Source of the DNA: Oscillospiraceae bacterium
GTDB taxonomy: Bacteria > Bacillota > Clostridia > Oscillospirales > Acutalibacteraceae
Assembly (NCBI GenBank): GCA_015065925.1
Contig: SVPL01000015.1
Location: forward strand, 1 to 43,994
Direction of reading: 5' to 3'
DNA: 43,994 nucleotides
Shown here: positions 18,601-24,783 of the stretch, one piece after another
Layout: the number at the start of each line of letters is the position of its first letter
How positions within the stretch are numbered: the stretch's first letter is position 1
Position numbers and translations under genes: made by a program
Notes under the pieces: generated by a model
Database searches by the model: none
Seen by the model: the letters and a program-made list of their open reading frames with translations, nothing else
What the model was told of the DNA's origin: nothing

Positions 18601-19583
18601 AAGGCGGCTCCTATAAGCTTACCCTTTATTATAAGTCGGCGGATGGCAAAAATGGTGGCAGTATTTTGGTTACTCCCGAGTTTAGAAAATCCCTGGATAC
18701 TAATATAGGCTTTGAACATACCGCTAATAATGACGGTTGGAACAAGCTTGAATTTAGTTTCACAAATAAAAACTATACTATGCTTAAAACCATAATAGGA
18801 ACTGTTTTGAATAAAACAAAGGGCAGCTTTTATATTGATGATATAACCCTAACCGTTGTAAGGTCGTTTGTAACCGAACGCAATGTTAAGGAAAAATACA
18901 CCGCTACCGTTTACAATTTTATTGAAAACAATAATTTTGAACAGGCAATAACCAATAACAATTTTAAAAATCTGCCCAAAACCCTTAGTGTTATTAATGG
19001 TGATGCTGAGCGAAACGAGGGCTTTTTAAGGGTAACTGCAGGAACAGATTATGTATTATCCGTTAAGGTAAGGGCAAATACCGAATACATTTTCTCTGCC
19101 GCAGTAAGGGGCGAAAATGCCGAAGGCTATATTGGAATTTCCGCAACCTCTGACGGTAAAGAATTGTTTACCGATTACAATTATTCGCCCGCTTCATTCA
19201 TCGAGCCTACTTCAAAATCGTGGGAAAGAACAGCATTTAGGTTTTCAAGCGGTGAAAGCTCTGAGGTTTATTTGGTAATCAAGTGTACCGAAGGTAGCTT
19301 TGATGTGGATAATCTTATGCTTTATATGGCGGAATACGGATTTTTGGAGGACCCCAATGATTATTCGGTTTTCGAGCCTTATGATTACAATGCTGTTTCG
19401 GGTGAAAATGTTATTTTAAACGGCGGCGTCAATGGGTATAAGGAAAATAATCCTTCAGAGGATTTTCCGTCTACATCCGACAAGGGCATTAACCGACTTG
19501 TTTTACCCCTGATTATACTTTGCATGAGTCTGGTCGTTGCAACATTTGTTTTAGGAAAAAAGAAGGAAAGGAGGAGCTTTTAA
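15642..19583 (+). CDS. Large surface-anchored modular protein (signal peptide, three modules, InlB-like repeat, CBM-like domains, C-terminal TM)
   Basis: The protein has 1313 residues. A signal peptide (about 1-29) is followed by three copies of the same module as in the upstream gene (about 38-205, 206-372, 373-545); the first is almost identical to its partner at protein level. An InlB-like repeat spans about 546-623 (TVTATPKEGNTFVGWY). The rest, 626-1275, is a chain of jelly-roll domains of CBM4/9 look (NGTVSGWAAEDRW; YDGNYSLKF). The C-terminus has a hydrophobic segment (about 1287-1305) and the basic tail KKKERRSF, preceded by FPSTSDKG, which resembles a degenerate sorting signal. No active site is seen. 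It is probably a polysaccharide-binding surface scaffold. GGGAG precedes the start; the next gene follows with no gap. Confidence 0.83.
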   Translation: MKKIISVMLAAVLIITSVLSIYITEITAESVNEKINLTDPNLAKDYTVANGDIEVDANSSPWQTAGVYDYTDPNETIYGSSGGSVYSWRFGTTNNVGKNIINANGLKPYTKYYFSYVYARDFNLVLDGVKDSEGDYVFEGFTADSGTVVYPEGVTVASLSNDGRIKKVEFYFTTNASTDYDIVLKTCKSWANVNWNWSHVRLSDLVLSECGDNLAAYYTSANGAVSWTSNAEPHFKDDKSKSLFGGYAWGFGVSSTDATKNKLAYVYIKAADLEPDTNYTFSYYYSEDFIVKYESVKNPSGQVVTDVTTPIADYVEGFSTARKVSFDFKTNAEGEYLITLKTAKYLNNIPCNWSKTVLSDLCLVKQERELSYGNIAEFYSGNQSGHGSGNFTFTNVGTVKAENSLKVEGFKSVAWRFGLDNTNSEGDPKDALASENKAYFYLKLENLEANTSYDFSFVYGMDYIVKLLESGKITNIADSNAVEYSAPVTTQYTTGDRTYQVKTTFKTTTAGDYMVVLESCKGAGYRNDSCSWDSVTIGDFSLKRTIIDGVRAEVKGSFGGTATSNFKDGLYPKKSTITVTATPKEGNTFVGWYDDNDALVSSENPYSFKTDKYFNLTAKFTGNNMNTYDYLSDLDFDGTFENGTVSGWAAEDRWAGSDQYVPSVWCTFKRTNTVSYDGNYSLKFDANHQASYLKLQNLVPESDYRISFYINMPGYAQNSKLVSFGITNEDGTIWSTEGNWIAAGSGWHRVDAYFNSGNLTEAQLNFHYQGYSSVVDGKNVADKYFYLDNLEICQYKANKTILNWQGTAVLDDDFLVLENEGDFARQTLALEENSKYTVSFSAMGEVLAAMYDIQSFLPSDENLITSQSSMATSAGDWKEYSFEFFTSEHKAVNIAFVALDENAKVKEISITKNDSGMGAIVEKVDFETSRFALKNSDKNVFSIYKKSSDSDNNVFSGDYSLLFNGSAAAENTLCIFDEAYLSNQVIKGGSYKLTLYYKSADGKNGGSILVTPEFRKSLDTNIGFEHTANNDGWNKLEFSFTNKNYTMLKTIIGTVLNKTKGSFYIDDITLTVVRSFVTERNVKEKYTATVYNFIENNNFEQAITNNNFKNLPKTLSVINGDAERNEGFLRVTAGTDYVLSVKVRANTEYIFSAAVRGENAEGYIGISATSDGKELFTDYNYSPASFIEPTSKSWERTAFRFSSGESSEVYLVIKCTEGSFDVDNLMLYMAEYGFLEDPNDYSVFEPYDYNAVSGENVILNGGVNGYKENNPSEDFPSTSDKGINRLVLPLIILCMSLVVATFVLGKKKERRSF

Positions 19584-21308
19584 ATGTTTAAAAAAATATT
19601 GTGTCTTATTTTATGCTTGGCGTTAACAGTTTTTTGCTTTGGCGCTTGCACAAAAAAGGAAACAGAAGAAGGTACTGGCTCCATCCCTTCCTCAAGTGAA
19701 ACCAATTCCGAAAATGAGGAAGAAAATATTGAAAATTCGGAAGAAACGGAAATTGGTGATGAGCAAACAAATGATGACGACCTTGATTATTTTGAAGATG
19801 AGTCGGTAGATGATGAGGTCTATTATGATGAGCTTAGAATATATAACTCCCAAAAGCCAGTAATTACCAATTATTGCGCCTCCTCAAGCACCATTTATCA
19901 CGCCTTTGGATTTATGAAGGACGATGCAACAGGCAGGGTATATACCGATAAAATGTTAGATACCGAGATTAGCCGTCTTGTAGATTCGGGATACCGTTAT
20001 GTTCGAACAAGGTATCAAAGTCATTGGGTGTGGAACAACACAAAGGGCTGGGATTTTAGTTCTGACCGCTTTGGTTATTTCACAGATTACGCCAAGGCTA
20101 TGCAAAAAAACAACATTGAAATTCTACTTCAGATTGGTTGGCACTTTAGTTACATTTCAGAAATAGGCAGCGCCTCTATTGGAGAGGTAAGCTACCTAAA
20201 GGGCAGAGGTGAAGATCGCTTCGGTGAGAGTGACGGTGTTGATTTTTCGGGTATGACGGATGAGGATATTCGCCTTGTAAAGGCAGGTCGCCGAATGGGT
20301 CACTTTATTGGCAAAACTCTTTTGAACCTTCGTGCAGAGGGTGTAAACAATGTTAATCATCTGCTATATTTTGTTGAGCCTTGTAATAGTTATCAGGGCG
20401 AAACTACTGCAACAAGGGAATACGTTTTGGTATCAAGAACAATTAAGGATAAGCTTGCCGAAATGAAGCTTGCCAATACCGTTAAGCATATAGGCCCCAA
20501 TGAGGTTTCAACAACGGGTGACAATTTACTTAAATATGTGCTTGAAAACGATCCCGATTTGTTTGATATTTATTCCTGCCATTTTTACCCCAAGGCGTCA
20601 AATATCACATCAGATACCTTTGCAGAAATGACCGTTCCTGTATATTCGTCATATTTAAATCATATGAAAAAGTTGGGACTTCTTAGTAAAAAGGAATTCT
20701 GGGTAGATGAATATGATACTCAGGCTGATGGACTTACCGCCAAAAGCAGTACGGGGTGGCACGGACTTCAGGTTGTTTCTACCGCTATTGTCGGTCAACA
20801 GCTTGGTATTCAGAATATGGTGTATTGGCAGCTTTTTGACCAGCTTTGGACCGATAATACATCCCACGGCGGTGAGTGGGAGCACGGTATACACATTACA
20901 GGTATTGTGCCCTCCCTTTTTGAAAGCCCCATTCCTAGTGACCAGTATTACACATTGGGACTTTTCACAAAATATAACGGATACAAAAACGGTAAGGTTT
21001 ATAAAACCAATAATACTCAGCTTATTGAAGAATATGCGGGAATATACATTGGTGCAGTAGAGCTTGAGGACGGAAATATAACCATAACGGTGGTTAATCT
21101 TGATGTTATGGACAGAAATGTAGAAATCAAGCTTGATAAGGCGATTGGACGCACTTTATACAGGCATCAGGAAACTGCAAATACAATTAATGCTACACCC
21201 GATGCCCGCCTAAAGGATGCAGATGCAACCTATCTTAATGTTGAAGATATTTTGGTAGACACCCTTCCTCCCGCCTCCATTACCGTTTATACTAGCATTA
21301 AGGGATAA
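19584..21308 (+). CDS. Lipoprotein with clan GH-A-like TIM-barrel glycosidase domain
   Basis: The protein has 574 residues. A signal peptide with a lipobox-like CFGAC makes C22 the lipidated residue, and an acidic Ser/Glu/Asp-rich linker runs to about residue 85. The barrel (about 95-480) starts STIYHAFGFMKDDATGRVYTD. Candidate catalytic acids are E265 (YFVEPC) as acid/base and E376 (FWVDEYDT) as nucleophile, with WQLFDQLW near the barrel end. A small beta-sandwich closes the chain. It is clearly homologous to the barrel of the protein at 32.3 kb. The family is not one I can name; GH39/GH5/GH30-like is possible. AGGAGG precedes the ATG, which directly abuts the stop of the upstream gene, so the three genes are probably cotranscribed. 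Confidence 0.8.
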   Translation: MFKKILCLILCLALTVFCFGACTKKETEEGTGSIPSSSETNSENEEENIENSEETEIGDEQTNDDDLDYFEDESVDDEVYYDELRIYNSQKPVITNYCASSSTIYHAFGFMKDDATGRVYTDKMLDTEISRLVDSGYRYVRTRYQSHWVWNNTKGWDFSSDRFGYFTDYAKAMQKNNIEILLQIGWHFSYISEIGSASIGEVSYLKGRGEDRFGESDGVDFSGMTDEDIRLVKAGRRMGHFIGKTLLNLRAEGVNNVNHLLYFVEPCNSYQGETTATREYVLVSRTIKDKLAEMKLANTVKHIGPNEVSTTGDNLLKYVLENDPDLFDIYSCHFYPKASNITSDTFAEMTVPVYSSYLNHMKKLGLLSKKEFWVDEYDTQADGLTAKSSTGWHGLQVVSTAIVGQQLGIQNMVYWQLFDQLWTDNTSHGGEWEHGIHITGIVPSLFESPIPSDQYYTLGLFTKYNGYKNGKVYKTNNTQLIEEYAGIYIGAVELEDGNITITVVNLDVMDRNVEIKLDKAIGRTLYRHQETANTINATPDARLKDADATYLNVEDILVDTLPPASITVYTSIKG

Positions 21309-21379
21309 TTAAAATACGATTATATCTTACCTAACGGATGTCTCCTCCCAAATGCATCCATAAAGGTTTTTATCTCCCT

Positions 21380-21423
21380 AATAGAAACGGCTAAGTCTTT
21401 CGACCTAGCCGTTTCTATTTTTA
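21380..21423 (+). terminator. Rho-independent terminator after the lipoprotein gene
   Basis: A 14-bp stem AATAGAAACGGCTA/TAGCCGTTTCTATT with a 12-base loop is followed by a T run. It lies about 70 bases after the stop at 21308 and closes the secreted-protein transcription unit. Confidence 0.9.
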
Positions 21424-21432
21424 CGTTGTTCC

Positions 21433-21535
21433 TATGAAGCACTCGCTATGCTCGTATGAAGCGAAGCGCTTTTTATGTGCCGCAGCACACTTCATTGCCG
21501 CAGGCAACTTCATTAGCGCAAGCGACTTCATGTTC
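21433..21535. repeat. Array of small hairpins with ACTTCAT spacers (18-base period)
   Basis: ACTTCAT occurs at 21489, 21507 and 21525, exactly 18 bases apart. Between copies lie different small palindromes (TTGCCGCAGGCAA; TAGCGCAAGCGA), and before them TGTGCCGCAGCACA and related TATGAAGC units. The spacers keep their stem shape while the sequence changes. The same ACTTCAT motif recurs in the stem at 21720-21750. There are too few and too short units for a CRISPR array. Confidence 0.65.
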
Positions 21536-21819
21536 CTTTAGCCAGACCATTCAAACATGAACCAGGTTTTGAAACACATATTTTTCGCTCTGCTGCGTAA
21601 AAATACTCGTAAATCCGACAGGATTTACTGCGTTTTTGCCTTGCATAACAAAAAATAATGTTATTTACAAAACTCTTTGACCTTAAATGTGCAATTTTTA
21701 TAGTAGATTTTGGTGAAGAGAACTTCATAAGGCTACCGCCTATGAAGTTCGATGAGCCAAAAGATACCTAAAAATAGCCATTTAAGGCTGATTCAAGTTT
21801 GAATGGTTTGGCTAGGGAA
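21533..21819. mobile_element. MITE-like 287-bp element with imperfect inverted ends
   Basis: The left end, TTCCTTTAGCCAGACCATTC and onwards, and the right end, ending GAATGGTTTGGCTAGGGAA, are inverted copies of each other with several mismatches over about 34 bases. Inside are a 13-bp stem GAACTTCATA(A)GGC/GCCTATGAAGTTC at 21720-21750 and the small palindrome AAATCCTGTCGGATTT. No transposase or credible gene is present. A solo copy of the end sequence lies at 11971. It may be a non-autonomous element or a structured repeat; flanking target-site copies are not clear. Confidence 0.5.
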
Positions 21820-21827
21820 CGCTTCAT

Positions 21828-21873
21828 TCCACCAAACAAAAAAGCACCCGAAGGTGCTTTTTTGTTTGGTGGA
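21828..21873 (-). terminator. Long hairpin terminator following a tRNA 3'-end remnant
   Basis: A perfect 21-bp stem, TCCACCAAACAAAAAAGCACC and its complement, with the tetraloop CGAA. The inner part, AAAAAAGCACC-N4-GGTGCTTTTTT, is a standard terminator. On the minus strand it directly follows 20 bases identical to the 3' end of the tRNA-Ala gene (21865-21884), as if it once ended a tRNA transcript. Confidence 0.75.
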
Positions 21874-21884
21874 GATAAGGGGAG
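21865..21884 (-). pseudogene. tRNA-Ala 3'-end remnant (20-base identity)
   Basis: TTTGGTGGAGATAAGGGGAG at 21865-21884 is identical to 22075-22094, which covers the CCA end, acceptor strand and half of the T-stem of the intact tRNA-Ala. The spacing is 210 bases and the orientation is the same. The rest of the tRNA body is absent. This is either a decayed duplicate tRNA or one of two att-like direct repeats left by an element that integrated at the tRNA end. Confidence 0.65.
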
Positions 21885-21894
21885 ACTCTGCGCC

Positions 21895-22037
21895 CGTATA
21901 CTTTCGACCGTTCCGAACGGTACCCGAAAGTATTAACGGTGCTCGAGACTTCACAATCTTAAAATGCTATCGCGCATTTTAAGTTGCTACGACGTACACC
22001 CCTTTTAGGGGTTCGCCTCCTTTTCTGCTGAGCATAA
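21895..22037. other. Gene-free spacer with three small palindromes between the two tRNA 3' ends
   Basis: No ORF is credible here. Three fold-back sequences follow one another: TACTTTCG...CGAAAGTA around ACCGTTC/GAACGGT (about 21899-21934), TTAAAATGC/GCATTTTAA (about 21959-21982), and CCCCTTTTAGGGG (about 22000-22012). The DNA is bounded by the 20-base direct repeats of the tRNA end. Confidence 0.5.
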
Positions 22038-22076
22038 AAAATCATCTATTCCTAAAAATATTGGAATAGATGATTT
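22038..22076 (-). terminator. Terminator of tRNA-Ala
   Basis: On the minus strand, directly after the encoded CCA end, a perfect 15-bp stem AAAATCATCTATTCC/GGAATAGATGATTTT with a 10-base loop is followed by a U run. Confidence 0.88.
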
Positions 22077-22152
<76 letters not shown>

Positions 22153-22266
22153 AATTAGATATTAGATTTTAGATGCCAGATATTAGATAACTAAAACCAA
22201 AATAGATTTTACCTGCAGTCTATAGGTTTAGTTATCTAGTATCTAATGTCTAGCGTTTGAAGTCTA
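22153..22266. repeat. CTAG/TAGAT-type periodic repeat forming a long inverted repeat
   Basis: Upstream of the tRNA gene the DNA is built from variants of TAGATATTAGAT and TCTAGTATCTAATGTC. The arms around 22181-22199 (AGATAACTAAAACC) and 22226-22239 (GGTTTAGTTATCT) are complementary, so the block can form a large stem. The same unit type occurs at 2622-2656. Its end overlaps the stop region of the DUF1846 gene. Confidence 0.55.
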
Positions 22267-23745
22267 GTTATGGTAAAGCTTTTTTGTTTGATATTTAGGC
22301 TCGTAGGTGATGTTTACACCGAGCTTTCTAAACACATTTTCATCCACGCTCGACAGAATTACCGAGGAGTGCGCCTCACAACCCTTTAATTTTTCGAGCT
22401 GGTCGACGGCTTTTGCGGCAACCTCATCTGTAACGGCGCAAATTGAAAGGGCAATAAGAATTTCATCGGTATGAAGTCTTGGATTGTGGTTGCCCATATG
22501 CTGAACCTTCAGCTTTTGAATAGGCTCAATAATTGTGTGAGATATTAAAAATGCTGCATCATCAATATCGCCCAAAGCCTTTAAGGCATTTAAAAGGGCG
22601 GCGGCAGATGCTCCGAGGAGCGATGATGTTTTACCCGTAATAATTCTTCCGTCGGGCAACTGAATTGCTACGGCGGGGGCACCTGTTTGCTCAGCCTTAC
22701 TTAAAGCGGCGGCAACTGTGGGACGCTCGTCGGTGGTAACGCCCATTTGCCCCATTAAAAGCTCTAACTTACTAACCTCATGGGCGTCAGACATACCCTG
22801 CCTTACCGAGCAGCAAGCGTTATAATAACGGCGCAAAATCTCTTGACGGCAGGCATCCTCAACAGCCTGTTCATCAAAAATGCAGTATCCCGCCATATTA
22901 ACACCCATATCGGTGGGGCTTTTATAGGGAGATTTTCCCATAATTTTTTGCATCATTGCATTTAAAACAGGGAAAATTTCAATATCGCGATTATAATTTA
23001 CCGTAGTTTCGCCGTATGCCTCTAAATGATAAAAATCTATCATATTAACATCATTAAGGTCGGCGGTAGCGGCTTCATAAGCCAAATTAACGGGGTGCTT
23101 TAAGGGAATATTCCAAATAGGGAAGGTCTCAAACTTGGCATAGCCCGCAGTAACACCACGCTTATGCTCGTGATAAAGCTGTGAAAGGCAGGTAGCCATT
23201 TTTCCGCTTCCCGGACCCGGTGCGGTAACTATTACAAGTGAGCGCTCGGTTTCAATATAATCGTTTTTGCCAAAGCCGTCGTCACTTACTATAAGAGGAA
23301 TGTTTGAAGGGTAATCTTCAATGGAATAATGCTTGTAAACCTTAATGCCCAAAGAAACAAGCCTTTTTTCAAACATATCGGCGGCGTGCTGAGAGTTGTA
23401 GCAGGTGATAACAACGCTGCCAACAAAAAGCCCAATACCGCGGAATGCATCAATAAGGCGAAGTGTATCTAAATCATAGGTGATGCCAAGGTCACCGCGA
23501 CGCTTATTTTTTTCAATAGCGTCTGCGTTAATAACAATAACAATTTCCGCCTGATCTTTAAGCTGTAAAAGCATTTTAACCTTACTGTCAGGCTCAAAAC
23601 CGGGAAGAACACGGGAGGCGTGAAAATCATCAAACAGCTTACCGCCAAACTCCATATAAAGCTTGCCGCCGAACTGCTCAATACGATCGCGGATTTTTTG
23701 GGATTGAAGTGTTATATATTTTTCATTATCAAAACCGATTTTCAC
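22264..23745 (-). CDS. DUF1846 family protein
   Basis: The 493-residue protein has the usual size of DUF1846 (PF08903), a cytoplasmic family widespread in Firmicutes with known structures but no settled function. Features seen are the N-terminal KIGFDNEKYITLQSQKIRDR, the FGGKLYMEFGGKLFDDFHA segment and a glycine-rich VTAPGPGSGKMATCLSQLYH near residue 180 that resembles a nucleotide-binding P-loop. The start is GTG (23745-23743), eight bases after GGAGG. It stands alone, with tRNA-Ala downstream and a divergent tepA gene upstream. Confidence 0.9.
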   Translation of the reverse strand: MKIGFDNEKYITLQSQKIRDRIEQFGGKLYMEFGGKLFDDFHASRVLPGFEPDSKVKMLLQLKDQAEIVIVINADAIEKNKRRGDLGITYDLDTLRLIDAFRGIGLFVGSVVITCYNSQHAADMFEKRLVSLGIKVYKHYSIEDYPSNIPLIVSDDGFGKNDYIETERSLVIVTAPGPGSGKMATCLSQLYHEHKRGVTAGYAKFETFPIWNIPLKHPVNLAYEAATADLNDVNMIDFYHLEAYGETTVNYNRDIEIFPVLNAMMQKIMGKSPYKSPTDMGVNMAGYCIFDEQAVEDACRQEILRRYYNACCSVRQGMSDAHEVSKLELLMGQMGVTTDERPTVAAALSKAEQTGAPAVAIQLPDGRIITGKTSSLLGASAAALLNALKALGDIDDAAFLISHTIIEPIQKLKVQHMGNHNPRLHTDEILIALSICAVTDEVAAKAVDQLEKLKGCEAHSSVILSSVDENVFRKLGVNITYEPKYQTKKLYHN

Positions 23746-23940
23746 TTATTGCACCTCCGTAAAATATTGTTAATACAAAACACATATTTAAGTATACAAC
23801 ATTAATTTTTATGTTGCAAGTGTAAAATTTGAAAAACTCAATAAAAATGACGAAAATAGTTGTAATTATTTGCGATTTTCGTTTATTTTTCGGAAAAATA
23901 ATTTTGTTTTTTGAAAACTGAATTTTAATTCAAAAAGCCC

Positions 23941-23969
23941 TTGCATTATTATTTCTGAAATAGTATAAT
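23941..23969 (+). promoter_or_regulatory. Sigma-A type promoter of the tepA-ftsK genes
   Basis: The -35 box TTGCAT (23941-23946), a 17-base spacer and the -10 box TATAAT (23964-23969) lie 67 bases before the tepA start. Confidence 0.75.
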
Positions 23970-24035
23970 ATATTATGTATAATTTTATGCATTAGGCGGA
24001 ATAATAGCTATGATTTTTATAAAAGGATGATAGCT

Positions 24036-24746
24036 ATGATTTCCAAGGAGCAAAAGGATAATAATTCAAAAGAAAAGCAGTTAAGCGGTGTTTCAAGCGA
24101 ACAGCTGGAGCAGATTGAAAAAACAGGCTCGGTAACTCCAAAGGGTTCAAAATATGTTATTCATTGCCTTACTGTTGCGGGTGAAATTGAGGGACATATT
24201 CAGCTTCCTCAAGGCACAAAGGCTACAAGGTATGAGCATATTATTCCTCAGCTTGTTGCTATTGAGGAGGACCCTGAGGTGGACGGTATGCTGGTGGTGC
24301 TTAATACCGTCGGCGGTGATGTAGAGGCAGGTCTTGCCTTGGCAGAGCTTATTTCGGGTATGAGCAAGCCCACCGTTTCTCTTGTTTTGGGTGGCGGTCA
24401 TTCCATTGGCGTACCCTTGGCGGTGGCTGCAGATAAATCATTTATTGTGCCTTCTGCTACAATGACCATTCATCCCGTTCGTACCAACGGTCTTGTTTTG
24501 GGTGTTCCGCAAACGCTTAACTATTTTGAAAAAATGCAGGAGAGAATAACCGGTTTCATTACCTCAAATTCTTCGGTAAGCGCCGAAAAGCTTTATGAGC
24601 TTATGATGAATACGGGTGAGCTTGCAACCGATATGGGCACCGTACTTTGTGGTGATGATGCCGTTAAAATTGGCCTTATTCATAAGGTGGGCAGTCTTAG
24701 TGACGCAATAGACTGTCTTTACGAATTAATAGAAAAGGGCGAATAA
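24036..24746 (+). CDS. tepA: ClpP-like serine protease of the TepA family
   Basis: The start is taken as ATG 24036 (236 residues), eight bases after AAAAGGA; ATG 24027 is also in frame but overlaps the ribosome site. The ClpP/crotonase fold is seen in [19 protein letters not shown]. The catalytic Ser is probably S123 in GGGHSIGVP and the His H146 in MTIHPVR. It resembles Bacillus TepA (translocation-enhancing protein), a cytoplasmic ClpP-like protein found next to spoIIIE, as here: the FtsK/SpoIIIE gene starts 37 bases downstream. ATAGCTATGATTT is duplicated at 24004 and 24031, creating a decoy start with a six-codon ORF just upstream. Confidence 0.88.
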   Translation: MISKEQKDNNSKEKQLSGVSSEQLEQIEKTGSVTPKGSKYVIHCLTVAGEIEGHIQLPQGTKATRYEHIIPQLVAIEEDPEVDGMLVVLNTVGGDVEAGLALAELISGMSKPTVSLVLGGGHSIGVPLAVAADKSFIVPSATMTIHPVRTNGLVLGVPQTLNYFEKMQERITGFITSNSSVSAEKLYELMMNTGELATDMGTVLCGDDAVKIGLIHKVGSLSDAIDCLYELIEKGE

Positions 24747-24783
24747 AATCGCCTAAATACATATATAAAAAGGAAGTTTTTAA

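Noticed and set aside
21489..21531. Possible CRISPR array (three ACTTCAT repeats at 18-base period)
   Set aside because: Repeats are only seven bases, spacers are palindromic, and no cas gene is in the window.
21528..21728. 66-codon minus-strand ORF
   Set aside because: It lies inside the MITE-like element, has no ribosome site and its residues mirror the repeat ends and palindromes.
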